From: Saccharopolyspora kobensis
GTDB lineage: Bacteria; Actinomycetota; Actinomycetes; Mycobacteriales; Pseudonocardiaceae
Direction of reading: 5' to 3'
Assembly (NCBI RefSeq): GCF_900108315.1
Contig: NZ_FNVB01000002.1
Location: 310,001-374,000, forward strand
Length of the DNA: 64,000 nt
In this document: positions 54,558-62,832 of the stretch, one piece after another
Layout of the letters: each line of letters starts with the position of its first letter
How positions within the stretch are numbered: the stretch's first letter is position 1
Notes under the pieces: generated by a model
What the model was told of the DNA's origin: nothing
The model's database searches: none
What the model saw: the letters and a program-made list of their open reading frames with translations, nothing else
Position numbers and translations under genes: made by a program

Positions 54558-55769
54558 TTGACCCGAGCACAGGGGTTGCGCCGGATCCGGGCCGACGTGC
54601 TGGTCCTGGCGCTGGGGATGGTGGCGGTCCTGCTGGGCCTGTTCAGCACCGCCGGGGCCGCGGCCAAGGCGCCGAGCACGGCGATGCGCGGGGTGTGGAT
54701 CGCCTCGGTGGCCAACATCGACTGGCCGAGCAAACCGGGCCTGACCGCCGAGCAGCAGCAGGCCGAGTACCGGAAGCTGCTCGACCAGGCCGTGGACAAC
54801 AAGCTCAACGCGGTGTTCGTGCAGGTCAGGCCGACGGCGGACGCGTTCTGGCCGTCGCCGCACGAGCCGTGGTCGCACTGGCTGACCGGCGAGCAGGGCA
54901 AGGATCCCGGTTACGACCCGCTGAAGTTCGCCGTCGACGAGGCGCACCAGCGCGGACTGGCGTTCCACGCCTGGTTCAACCCGTACCGGGTCAGCATGCA
55001 GGCCGATCCGCAGGCGCTGGTGCCCGAGCACCCGGCGCGGCAGCACCCGGACTGGACCTTCGCATACGGCGGCAAGCTGTACTTCGACCCGGGCGTGCCC
55101 GAGGCGCGCGAGTTCGTCACCGAGGCGATCATGCACGCGGTGCGCAACTACGACGTGGACGGCGTGCACCTGGACGACTACTTCTACCCCTACCCCGTCG
55201 AGGGCGAGCCGATCCCGGACGAGGACACCTTCGCCGAGCACGGCGGGGACTTCACCGACATCGCCGACTGGCGGCGCGACAACGTGAACCGGCTGGTGTC
55301 CGAACTGGACAAGCGGGTGCACGAGGCCAGGCCGGACGCGCAGTTCGGCGTCAGCCCGTTCGGCATCTGGCGCAACGCCTCCAGCGACCCGGACGGCTCG
55401 GACACCAACGGGCTGGAGTCGTACTCGGCGATCTACGCCGACACCCGCAAGTGGGTCGAGGAGGGCTGGGTCGACTACATCGCCCCGCAGATCTACTGGC
55501 CGATCGGCCACGCCGCCGCCGACTACGCGAAACTCGTTCCGTGGTGGTCGAAGACGGTCACCGGCACCGACGTCGACCTCCACATCGGGCAGGCCGCCTA
55601 CCGGGTCGGCCAGGAGGGCTGGACCGACCCGGGCGAGCTGTCGAAGCACCTGGCGCTCAACGCCGAGCACCCCGGCGTGAAGGGCGACATCTACTTCAGC
55701 GCGAAGTCCCTGACCAGCAACGCCGCCGAGGCCATCGCCCGGGTGGTCGAGGAGCACTACGGCGGCTGA
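54558..55769 (+). CDS. Secreted glycoside-hydrolase-like protein (GHL10 / DUF187)
   Basis: This 403-residue protein carries a signal peptide or anchor (about residues 10-37, RADVLVLALGMVAVLLGLFSTAGAAAK). The TIM-barrel family then begins with MRGVWIASVANIDWPS and contains NAVFVQVRPTADAFWPS, GLAFHAWFNPYRVS and VDGVHLDDYFYPYP, the last holding the acidic catalytic-type pair. YngK-like homologues are thought to act on cell-wall or capsular glycans. TTG at 54558 is preferred because GGAGG lies nine bases upstream and it leads straight into the signal sequence; an upstream GTG at 54519 is in frame. Its stop abuts the convergent GntR gene. Confidence 0.85.
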   Translation: MTRAQGLRRIRADVLVLALGMVAVLLGLFSTAGAAAKAPSTAMRGVWIASVANIDWPSKPGLTAEQQQAEYRKLLDQAVDNKLNAVFVQVRPTADAFWPSPHEPWSHWLTGEQGKDPGYDPLKFAVDEAHQRGLAFHAWFNPYRVSMQADPQALVPEHPARQHPDWTFAYGGKLYFDPGVPEAREFVTEAIMHAVRNYDVDGVHLDDYFYPYPVEGEPIPDEDTFAEHGGDFTDIADWRRDNVNRLVSELDKRVHEARPDAQFGVSPFGIWRNASSDPDGSDTNGLESYSAIYADTRKWVEEGWVDYIAPQIYWPIGHAAADYAKLVPWWSKTVTGTDVDLHIGQAAYRVGQEGWTDPGELSKHLALNAEHPGVKGDIYFSAKSLTSNAAEAIARVVEEHYGG

Positions 55770-56453
55770 TCAGTCGGCGGGCTCGTCCCGGTAGATCTGC
55801 AGCCGCAGCTCGCGGGCCTTGGTCATGTGGTCCCGCGCCAGGTCGTGCGCCCGGTCCGCGTCGCGCTGCTCGATCGCGTCGATGAGGGCGTGGTGCTCGG
55901 CCAGCGCCTCGGACCAGCGGCCCGGGACCTTCAGCGTGGTCGCCGGGTACCGGGTGAGGTGGTTGTTCAGGCGGGTCAGCAGGTCCACGATGGTGCCGTT
56001 GTGGCTGGCCACCCAGATCGCCTCGTGCACCGCGCGGTTGGCCGCCGCCATCGCGGGCGGATCATCGGTGGCGGTGTTGTCCATCGCCGTCTGGGCGCGC
56101 CGGATGCGGATCAGGTCGAAGTCGCTGCGCCGCTGGGCGGCGGCCGCGGCCGCGGTGGCCTCCAGGGAGATCCGGACCTCGTAGATCTCCAGGATCTCCT
56201 CGGGGCTGCGGGTGCGCACCCGCATGCCGCGCTCAGCGCGTTCGACCAGACCGTCCTGCTCCAGGCGGCGCAGCGCCTCGCGGACCGGCGTGCGGCTGGT
56301 GCCGTACTTCTCCGCCAGGGCCAGCTCGACCAGTTGGGCCCCGGCCTCGAACGTGCCGTCGACGATCTCGCCGCGCAGCCGGTCGTACACCTCGGACAGC
56401 GCCGCCCCCTCCTTCTGCAGGTCCGCTCGTGGGCGGAGCACTCGACGAGCCAC
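55770..56453 (-). CDS. GntR-family regulator (FadR/FCD subfamily)
   Basis: A 227-residue repressor. Residues 17-80 form the winged HTH with VYDRLRGEIVDGTFEAGAQLVELALAEKYGTSRTPVREALRRLEQDGLV. The helical FCD domain follows, with candidate metal or effector ligands in RAVHEAIWVASHN and LAEHHALIDAI. It is the last gene of the leftward catabolic operon, and its own start abuts a perfect palindrome. Control of the operon and of the divergent transporters is the natural hypothesis. GTG 56453 is used without ribosome-site support. Confidence 0.88.
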   Translation of the reverse strand: MARRVLRPRADLQKEGAALSEVYDRLRGEIVDGTFEAGAQLVELALAEKYGTSRTPVREALRRLEQDGLVERAERGMRVRTRSPEEILEIYEVRISLEATAAAAAAQRRSDFDLIRIRRAQTAMDNTATDDPPAMAAANRAVHEAIWVASHNGTIVDLLTRLNNHLTRYPATTLKVPGRWSEALAEHHALIDAIEQRDADRAHDLARDHMTKARELRLQIYRDEPAD

Positions 56454-56454
56454 A

Positions 56455-56470
56455 GCATACCTCGGTATGC
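56455..56470. promoter_or_regulatory. Palindrome at the start of the GntR gene
   Basis: GCATACC-TC-GGTATGC is a perfect 16-bp palindrome two bases before the GntR start codon. It covers TATGCT, a possible -10 box. It shares the TGCATAC string with the site at 61437-61454. Autoregulation is likely. Confidence 0.55.
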
Positions 56471-56479
56471 ATTGCGCTC

Positions 56480-57265
56480 TCAGGCGATCCGCACGGCCAG
56501 CCCCTCCAGGCCCGGCACCGCCGGGAACCGTTGCAGCACCTGGGGATCGTGGCCGGGCACGATCAGTTCCGGGCGGTCCGACAGCGCGTGCAGGACGTCG
56601 AAGGCGTCGTACATCGCAGGCAGGTGGGTCACCACCCCGTAGGGCTTGCGCTGCTCCACGTTCTCGTAGAAGTGCGACGCGTCGGCGGCCAGCACCACGT
56701 TGCCGACCGCGGTGCGGACCCGCACCACCTGCAGGCCCGGGGTGTGCCCGCCGACCCGGTGCGCGGTCACTCCCGGCACCACCTCGTGCACCCCGTCTAC
56801 CAGGCGCACCCGGCCGGTGAAGTTCTGCTCCACGAGGTATCCGACGTCAGCCGGTTCCACGAAGTGCGCCAGCTGCCCGCGGGCGGCGTGCCGGGACGTC
56901 CAGAACGCCAGCTCCGACTCCTGCAGCACCACTTCCGCCCGCGGGAAGTCCGCCACGTGCCCGGAGTGGTCGTAGTGCAGGTGGCTGATCACCAGGTGCC
57001 CGATGTCGTCCGGGTCCACGCCCAGCGCGCGGATGGTGTCCATCGGGGATCGCAAGTAGTCGCGGTTCCCGCGCTCGGCGGCCGTTTCCGGGGTGAAACC
57101 GGCGTCGACGAGCACGGCGCGGGAGCCCGAGACCGCCAGCCACACGTAGTAGGAGATCGGCCAGTCGTCCAGGGCGCACGGGTCGTGGCCGTAGAAGTGC
57201 TCACCGCGCACCGACGCGTCCCGGTGCGCGAACCTGATGGCGTACACCTGGAATTCCTCAGCCAC
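56480..57265 (-). CDS. Metallo-beta-lactamase-fold hydrolase (lactonase-like)
   Basis: A 261-residue protein of the family containing N-acyl homoserine lactonases. The zinc motif HLHYDHSGH stands near residue 110; further ligands are in GGHTPGLQ, AADASHFY and VPGHDPQVL. There is no signal peptide. GTG at 57265 overlaps the end of the flavoprotein gene by 8 bp, so the two are coupled. In this catabolic context it may open a lactone intermediate; quorum quenching is the other option. Confidence 0.82.
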   Translation of the reverse strand: MAEEFQVYAIRFAHRDASVRGEHFYGHDPCALDDWPISYYVWLAVSGSRAVLVDAGFTPETAAERGNRDYLRSPMDTIRALGVDPDDIGHLVISHLHYDHSGHVADFPRAEVVLQESELAFWTSRHAARGQLAHFVEPADVGYLVEQNFTGRVRLVDGVHEVVPGVTAHRVGGHTPGLQVVRVRTAVGNVVLAADASHFYENVEQRKPYGVVTHLPAMYDAFDVLHALSDRPELIVPGHDPQVLQRFPAVPGLEGLAVRIA

Positions 57266-58730
57266 GGCGCGCCGACCTCCCCGCACCGGCACCGGCCAGC
57301 CGCCCGAACACCGCCCCGGAGGTCAGGCCGCTGCCGCCCGGGTAGTTGCCGGAGAACAACCCGCCGACCATCTCCCCTGCGGCGTAGAACCCCTCGATCG
57401 GGCGGCCGCCGGTGTCCAGGACCCGAGCGGACTCGTCGACGTGCAGGCCGCCGAAGGTGAAGGTGATGCCGCAGCCGACGGCGTAGCCGTAGTACGGGGC
57501 GGTGTCCAGGGCCTGCGCCCAGTTGGACTTCGGCGGATCGACCCGCGCGGCCCGGCCGTCCTTGACCGCCGGGTCGAACGGGCGGTCCACTATGGACCCG
57601 TTGAACTCGTCGACGGTGCGCTGCAGGCCCGCGGCGTCGATGCCCAGCCGCGCGGCGAGCTCGGCGAGCGAGTCGGCCTGCGCTCCGGCGATCGGCCGCG
57701 AGTCGTACTCCTCCTTCCGCAGCAGCGGGCGGGTCTTGGCGTCGAAGAGCTGGAACGCGCGGCCCTGCGGCTGGCGCAGGATCTCCCGGCCGTACTTGGC
57801 GTAGGTGTAGTTGCGGAAGTCCGCTCCTTCGTCGACGAACCGGTCGCCGTCGACGTTGACCACGATGCCGATCGGATAGCTCTGCCGGGTCAGCTGGTTG
57901 GTCAGCTCCCGGTTGCCGCCGGTCGGGCTGCCGTCGGCGTCCCAGGCGACGCTGTGGCAGGAACCCCAGTCGCCGTGCGGAGCGGCGCCGGCGGCCAGCG
58001 CGAGTTCGAGCACCTCGCCGGTGTTGGTGGGAGTGCCGCGGACCAGCGCGCGGTCCCAGCCCTCGCCGAGGTGCTCGGCGCGGCGCCGCGGGTCGGACTC
58101 GAACCCACCGGCCGAGAGCACCACGGCACCGGCGGTGACGCGGTGCTCGGCGCCATCGGAGTCGCGGTAGGTGACGCCGCGCTCGGCCAGGTGCAGCGCG
58201 GTGACCTCCGCGCCGTAGCGGATCTCCACACCGGCTTCGAGCGCGGCCCGGGTGTGCTGGGCGATGAGCCCCTTGCCGCCGCCGACGGTGCCGACGAACA
58301 GGCCGCCGGAGAACACCCACTTGCCGTCGGAGAGGTAGGACTGCCGCTCGTACATCAGCCGCCACCTGATGCCCTTGGTCGCCAGCCAGCGCACCGCGTC
58401 GGCGGAGCGGGAGACCAGCACCTCGGTCAGCACCGGGTCGCACCTGCCGCCGGTGACCCGCTCCATGTCGGCCTCGAACGCGCTCGCCGGGTAGGCGGGC
58501 ACCACGGCGTCGGCGTGCCGCTCGTCGGGTTCGAGCAGATCGGCGACCTCGTCGATGCTGTCGATGGCGAACCGGAACGCGCCCGCGGTGTAGAACGAGT
58601 TGCCCCCGGCCGCGGCTTCGGGCGCCTTCTCCAGCAGCAGCACCCTCGCGCCCTGCTCCACGGCCGAATGCGCGGCGGAGAACCCGGCGTTGCCGCCGCC
58701 GACCACCACCACGTCGAACTCGTCGGTCAT
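57258..58730 (-). CDS. FAD-dependent dehydrogenase, TcuA-like (tricarballylate dehydrogenase family)
   Basis: This 490-residue flavoprotein belongs to the fumarate reductase/succinate dehydrogenase flavoprotein superfamily and looks most like TcuA. Dinucleotide motif is DVVVVGGGNAGFSAAHSA. The FAD-side and active-site blocks include AGGNSFYTAGAFRF, TFTFGGLHVDESARVLDTGGRPIEGFYAAGEMVGG and NYPGGSGLTSGAVFGR. TcuA oxidises tricarballylate to cis-aconitate; related enzymes oxidise other 3-ketosteroid- or acid-type substrates. No tcuB electron-transfer gene lies nearby. It overlaps its neighbours on both sides (ATGA and 8 bp). Confidence 0.8.
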   Translation of the reverse strand: MTDEFDVVVVGGGNAGFSAAHSAVEQGARVLLLEKAPEAAAGGNSFYTAGAFRFAIDSIDEVADLLEPDERHADAVVPAYPASAFEADMERVTGGRCDPVLTEVLVSRSADAVRWLATKGIRWRLMYERQSYLSDGKWVFSGGLFVGTVGGGKGLIAQHTRAALEAGVEIRYGAEVTALHLAERGVTYRDSDGAEHRVTAGAVVLSAGGFESDPRRRAEHLGEGWDRALVRGTPTNTGEVLELALAAGAAPHGDWGSCHSVAWDADGSPTGGNRELTNQLTRQSYPIGIVVNVDGDRFVDEGADFRNYTYAKYGREILRQPQGRAFQLFDAKTRPLLRKEEYDSRPIAGAQADSLAELAARLGIDAAGLQRTVDEFNGSIVDRPFDPAVKDGRAARVDPPKSNWAQALDTAPYYGYAVGCGITFTFGGLHVDESARVLDTGGRPIEGFYAAGEMVGGLFSGNYPGGSGLTSGAVFGRLAGAGAGRSARRG

Positions 58731-59638
58731 GCTTCGTCTCCCTCGTCGTCGGAGGTTTCGGTCATGGGGCGCCCGGTCCAGCGCTCCCAGAGCGTGGCGA
58801 TCGAGGCGTAGTCGAGCCGGCCGAGGCCTTCGGCGACGCCGAGCTCGTAGACGGTGTGCGCGCCTTGGATGCCGAACAGCGGCACACCGGTGTCCTGGGC
58901 CATGGCCAGCGCCAGGGTGGAATCCTTGCGGGCGGCTTCGGTGGGCATGCCGCCCTCGTAGTCACCGCGCAGGATCCGCTCCGCGAACCGGTGCGTCAGC
59001 GGCCGCGTCAGCCCGGCTTCCGGCCCGGACAGCAGCGCGGCCAGCGCCGAACCGGACACCCCGGTGGCCGCGGCCAGCGCCCCGGCCTCGGCCAGCACCA
59101 CCATCACGGCGTGCGCCACCGCGTTGTTGATCACCTTCGCGGCCATGCCGCTGCCCACCGGCCCGAACCTGGTGGTGGTCGCGCTGATCGCGCCCATCAC
59201 CCCGGCCACCTTGTCCACATCGGACTCATCACCGCCGACCAGCAGCGTCGCGGTGCCGCCCGCCATCTGGGACACGCCCGAGAGGATCGCCGCGTCCACG
59301 ACACCGATGCCGTGCGCCGCGCAGATCCGCTGCTCCTCGAGCACATCGGCGGGGTTGACCGTGCTGGTCTCCAGGATCACGCCGCCCGCGCGCATCCGCG
59401 GCGCGAGCTCGGCGATCACCTGCAGCGAGATCTTCGGCGCGGGCAGCGAGAGCACCACGACGTCGGACTCCGCGAGGTCGGCCACCGACCCGGCTGCGGT
59501 GACCTGCGGGTGCTCGACGGCCCGCGCGACCCGCTCCGGGTCGAGGTCGAACACGCGAAGCGGTCCGCGCGCGGCGAGGCGACCGGCGACAGCGCCGCCC
59601 ATGTTCCCCAGGCCGCACAGCGAAACGGTGTCACTCAC
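58727..59638 (-). CDS. NAD(P)-dependent beta-hydroxyacid dehydrogenase
   Basis: A 303-residue enzyme of the 3-hydroxyisobutyrate dehydrogenase family. Rossmann motif is SLCGLGNMGGAVAGRLAARG, ILETSTVNP carries the substrate-site residues, and GPVGSGMAAKVINNA has the catalytic lysine. GTG at 59638 is preferred over an ATG at 59677, because AAGGAG lies seven bases before it. It overlaps the flavoprotein gene as ATGA. Together with the aldehyde dehydrogenase it could process a hydroxyacid to a semialdehyde and on to an acid. Confidence 0.88.
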   Translation of the reverse strand: MSDTVSLCGLGNMGGAVAGRLAARGPLRVFDLDPERVARAVEHPQVTAAGSVADLAESDVVVLSLPAPKISLQVIAELAPRMRAGGVILETSTVNPADVLEEQRICAAHGIGVVDAAILSGVSQMAGGTATLLVGGDESDVDKVAGVMGAISATTTRFGPVGSGMAAKVINNAVAHAVMVVLAEAGALAAATGVSGSALAALLSGPEAGLTRPLTHRFAERILRGDYEGGMPTEAARKDSTLALAMAQDTGVPLFGIQGAHTVYELGVAEGLGRLDYASIATLWERWTGRPMTETSDDEGDEA

Positions 59639-59694
59639 CGGCGTTCTCCTTCCAATTCCGGACTCGGCATCAGTCATGCCCCTTCGCCGAACCT

Positions 59695-59760
59695 GCTTTT
59701 GAAGCGGCGTAGCCGCTCAGCCCACCCTCGGCGCTCGCACCGCCGCGCAAAACGAGTTCG
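59695..59760. repeat. Dispersed intergenic repeat, copy D (short)
   Basis: The hairpin AGCGGC-GTA-GCCGCT (59703-59717) is followed by CCCACCCTCGGCGCTCGCACC, which is then joined directly to CGCAAAACGAGT, so the middle of copy B is deleted. It lies inside the catabolic operon, between the aldehyde dehydrogenase and hydroxyacid dehydrogenase genes. Confidence 0.65.
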
Positions 59761-59772
59761 TCGGAGAAGAAC

Positions 59773-61254
59773 TCAGAGGCGGATCGAGAACGGATCCGGG
59801 GTCCGGCCGGTGAGGTCGACCATCACGTTCTTCGTGCTCAGGTACTCGTGCAGTGCTTCCTCACCGCGTTCGCGGCCGTAACCGGACTTCCGGGTGCCGC
59901 CGAACGGCGCCTGCGCGGCGCTGGCCCGGTAGGTGTTCACCCACACCGTGCCCGCCCGAAGCCGCTTGGCGACGCGGTGGGCGCGGGTCAGGTCGTTGGT
60001 CCAGATGCCCGAGGCCAGGCCGAAGTCGCTGTCGTTGGCGATCGCGACGGCCTCGTCGTCGTCGGCGAACGGGATCGCGCTGAGCACCGGGCCGAAGATC
60101 TCCTCGCGGGCCAGCGCCGAGGTGTTGGCCACGTCGGCGAACACCGTCGGCCGCACGAACAGGCCCTCCCCCAGCGCCGGGTCGTCGACCGGCCCGGCAC
60201 CGGCCAGCACGCGGGCCCCGGACTCGACACCGGCGGCGATGGCGCGCTGGATGCGATCGCGCTGCGGCTCGTTGGCGACCGGTCCCATCTGCGTCCGCGG
60301 GTCCACCGGATCGCCCAGGCGGATCTCCGCGGCGCGCGCCGCGACCGCCTGCACCACCTGTTCGTAGACCGATTCGTGCACCAGCAGCCGGCTTCCCGCG
60401 ATGCAGGTCTGCCCGCCCGCCGCGAAGATCCCGGCGACCGCGCCGGTGACCGCCCGGTCCAGGTCGGCGTCGGCGAAGACGATGTTCGGCGACTTGCCGC
60501 CCAGTTCCAGGGTGACCGGAACCAGGTTCTTCGCGGCGGCAGCGGCGATGGCGCTGCCGGTCGGGACGCTGCCGGTGAAGCTGATCCGGTCCAGGCCGGC
60601 GTGCTCGGTCAGCGCGATCCCGGCCTGCGGGCCGCCGGTCACGATGTTGATCACGCCCGGCGGAAATCCGGCCTGCTCCACGAGATCCGCCATCCGCAGC
60701 GTGGTCGCCGAGGCGTGCTCGGACGGCTTGACCACCGCGCAGCACCCGGCCGCCAGCGCCGGGGCGAGCTTGTTGGCCAGCAGCTGCATCGGCGAGTTCC
60801 ACGCGGTGATCAGCGCGGCGACGCCGATCGGCTCGGCCACCGTGTAGTCCAGGGTGTCGGGGTTGTCCAGCGGGATGGTGCGCCCGCAGAGCTTGTCGGC
60901 GTACCCGGCGAAGAACCGGTAGTTGCGAGCCGCGAAACGGGCCTGGCCGGTGGTTTCGCGGAGCAGCTTGCCGTTGTCGGCGGACTCCAGGCGCCCCAGC
61001 TCGTCGGCGTGCTCCTCGACCAGCGCGGCCAACCGGTGCATCAGTTCGGCGCGGCGGACGCCGGGGGTCGTCGACCAGCCGCCGTCGAAGGCGGCCCGAG
61101 CGGCCGCGACCGCCGCGTCGACGTCCTGCGGGCCGGCGTCCGGGACGGCGGCGAACTCGGCACCCGTGAAGGGGTTGATCGCGGGCAGCTCCTGCCCGGT
61201 GGACGCCCGCACCCGCTGCCCACCGACGAGCATCCGGAAATCGGGGTTGGTCAT
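59773..61254 (-). CDS. Aldehyde dehydrogenase family protein
   Basis: A 493-residue NAD(P) enzyme. The general-base glutamate is in VPVTLELGGKSPNIVF near residue 260, and the nucleophile cysteine is in FAAGGQTCIAGSRLLV near residue 295; FTGSVPTGSAIA is the cofactor loop. It is closest in look to semialdehyde or betaine-aldehyde types, so the substrate is not certain. ATG 61254 has GGAG eight bases upstream. It is the first gene of the leftward operon, with its promoter in the operator-bearing divergent region. Confidence 0.92.
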   Translation of the reverse strand: MTNPDFRMLVGGQRVRASTGQELPAINPFTGAEFAAVPDAGPQDVDAAVAAARAAFDGGWSTTPGVRRAELMHRLAALVEEHADELGRLESADNGKLLRETTGQARFAARNYRFFAGYADKLCGRTIPLDNPDTLDYTVAEPIGVAALITAWNSPMQLLANKLAPALAAGCCAVVKPSEHASATTLRMADLVEQAGFPPGVINIVTGGPQAGIALTEHAGLDRISFTGSVPTGSAIAAAAAKNLVPVTLELGGKSPNIVFADADLDRAVTGAVAGIFAAGGQTCIAGSRLLVHESVYEQVVQAVAARAAEIRLGDPVDPRTQMGPVANEPQRDRIQRAIAAGVESGARVLAGAGPVDDPALGEGLFVRPTVFADVANTSALAREEIFGPVLSAIPFADDDEAVAIANDSDFGLASGIWTNDLTRAHRVAKRLRAGTVWVNTYRASAAQAPFGGTRKSGYGRERGEEALHEYLSTKNVMVDLTGRTPDPFSIRL

Positions 61255-61325
61255 GAGGCGCACTCCGTGTCGGTCGTCGGCTTCGCGGCGCATCGGGGCA
61301 CTCTCGGCTCACATCGGCACGCCGT

Positions 61326-61366
61326 TGTATACAGCAGAATACGCACACCGCAGCTCCGCCTGTCAA
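61326..61366 (-). promoter_or_regulatory. Leftward promoter with 18-bp operator site 1
   Basis: On the minus strand TTGACA (61361-61366) and TATTCT (61336-61341) are -35 and -10 boxes 19 bp apart. The 18-bp element TGTATACAGCAGAATACG (plus strand, 61326-61343) covers the -10 box. It includes TTGTATACAG, a GntR-like palindromic core, at its edge. Confidence 0.6.
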
Positions 61367-61416
61367 GCAGGAGATAGCACTCCCTCGACGTGAAAGCCTG
61401 CGCGACGAAAAGGGTC

Positions 61417-61454
61417 TTGACGCGGAAGGACGCAAACGTATCCTGCTGCATACA
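61417..61454 (+). promoter_or_regulatory. Rightward promoter with 18-bp operator site 2
   Basis: TTGACG (61417-61422) and TATCCT (61439-61444) are -35 and -10 boxes 16 bp apart. CGTATCCTGCTGCATACA (61437-61454) covers the -10 box. Its reverse complement differs from site 1 at 2 of 18 positions, and both sites have the same orientation relative to their own promoters. Confidence 0.6.
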
Positions 61455-61511
61455 GTCGCGCTCCGCTGTCTCCGCAGTGGCCGCTGTCATCCCCCGCAGA
61501 GAGGAACAACG

Positions 61512-62780
61512 ATGTCCGCTGCGATCGCGACCAGCGTGGTCTGCCTGGTCCTGATGTTCGCCCTGGCGATCAGCTTCAACGTCAACATCGGCGCGCTGGG
61601 CTTCGTCGCCGCGCTGGTGGTCGCCACCGTCGGCGGGCTGTCCGCGGACCAGCTGCTGGAGTCGTTCCCGGCCGACATCTTCGTGCTGATCGCCGGGGTC
61701 ACGCACCTGTTCGCGATCGCCCGCGAGAACGGCACCGTCGAGCTCATCATCCGGACCGGGGTGCGGCTGGTCGCGGGCAAGGTGGCGCTGATCCCGGTGG
61801 TGTTCGGCGCGATCGCCGCACTGCTGGTCGCCTTCGGGGTCTTCCCCTCCGCAGCGCTGGCGCTGCTGGCACCGCTGGCGATGACCTTCGCGGCGCAGTA
61901 CCGGGTCAGCCCGCTGCTGATGGGCCTGATCGTGCTGCACGGCGTCAACGCGACGGCGATGTCGCCGCTGAACTCCTACGGCGCGGTCACGCAGCGGGTG
62001 CTGTCGGAATCAGGGCTGACCGACGTGTCCATCTGGTCGGTGTTCACCCTCTTCCTGGCGATGTACCTGCTGCTGATGACCGCGGTGTACTTCGCCTTCG
62101 GCGGTCTGCGCCTGATCCGGCACGGCCACGGCGCGGAACCGGCCGTCGACGGCGTCGGCGCGGAGGTGACCAGGAGCGATGTCACCGGCGAGCAGAAGGT
62201 GACGCTGCTGGCCATCGCCGCGCTGGTGGTGCTGGCGCTGGGGCTCGGCCTCGACGTCGGGATCACCGCCTTCGGCCTCGGCGCGCTGCTGACCCTGTTC
62301 TTCCCGAAGCGGGCCGACGGCGCGGTCCGGGGCATCTCGTGGAGCGTCATCCTGCTGACCTCGGGGCTGTTCGTCTTCGTCGGGGTCGCCAAGGAGGTCG
62401 GCGCGATCGACTACGCCTCCAACGCGATCGGCAGCCTGGGCGACCCGGTGCTGACGACGCTCCTGGCATTCCTGGTCGGCGGCGTCGTCTCGGCGTTCGC
62501 CTCCACCACCGCGACGCTCGGCGCGACGTTCCCCATCCTGATCCCGCCGCTGCAGGCCGCCGACTTCCCGCACATCCCCGGCGCGGTGGCCGGTTTCGGC
62601 GTGGCGGCCAGCGTCGTGGACGTCAGCCCCACCTCGCCCAGCGGCGCGATGCTGATGGCCAACGTCCGCAACCGCGACAAGCAGGTCTACTTCCGCCAGC
62701 TCGTGTTCTACGCGGGCGCGATGGTCGTCACCGGATCGCTGGTCCCGTGGCTCCTGCTGGTGGTGCTCGGCCTGGGCTGA
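61512..62780 (+). CDS. SLC13/MatC-like dicarboxylate carrier
   Basis: A 422-residue membrane protein with about 11-12 predicted helices. The N-terminal part (ISFNVNIGALGFVAALVVATVGGLSADQLLESFPADIFVLIAGVTHLFAIARENGTV as a block) matches MatC-type dicarboxylate carriers. The motif ATAMSPLNSYGAV near residue 150 and its counterpart VVDVSPTSPSGAMLM near residue 375 are the paired substrate loops of the ion-transporter superfamily. ATG follows GAGAGGAACA. It is divergent from the catabolic operon and has its own operator-bearing promoter, so malonate, tricarballylate or another di- or tricarboxylate is a likely substrate. Confidence 0.85.
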   Translation: MSAAIATSVVCLVLMFALAISFNVNIGALGFVAALVVATVGGLSADQLLESFPADIFVLIAGVTHLFAIARENGTVELIIRTGVRLVAGKVALIPVVFGAIAALLVAFGVFPSAALALLAPLAMTFAAQYRVSPLLMGLIVLHGVNATAMSPLNSYGAVTQRVLSESGLTDVSIWSVFTLFLAMYLLLMTAVYFAFGGLRLIRHGHGAEPAVDGVGAEVTRSDVTGEQKVTLLAIAALVVLALGLGLDVGITAFGLGALLTLFFPKRADGAVRGISWSVILLTSGLFVFVGVAKEVGAIDYASNAIGSLGDPVLTTLLAFLVGGVVSAFASTTATLGATFPILIPPLQAADFPHIPGAVAGFGVAASVVDVSPTSPSGAMLMANVRNRDKQVYFRQLVFYAGAMVVTGSLVPWLLLVVLGLG

Positions 62781-62832
62781 GCCCCGCGAACTCCCGAATC
62801 CGATCGCACACCGTCTCACGCGGAGAGGTTCG

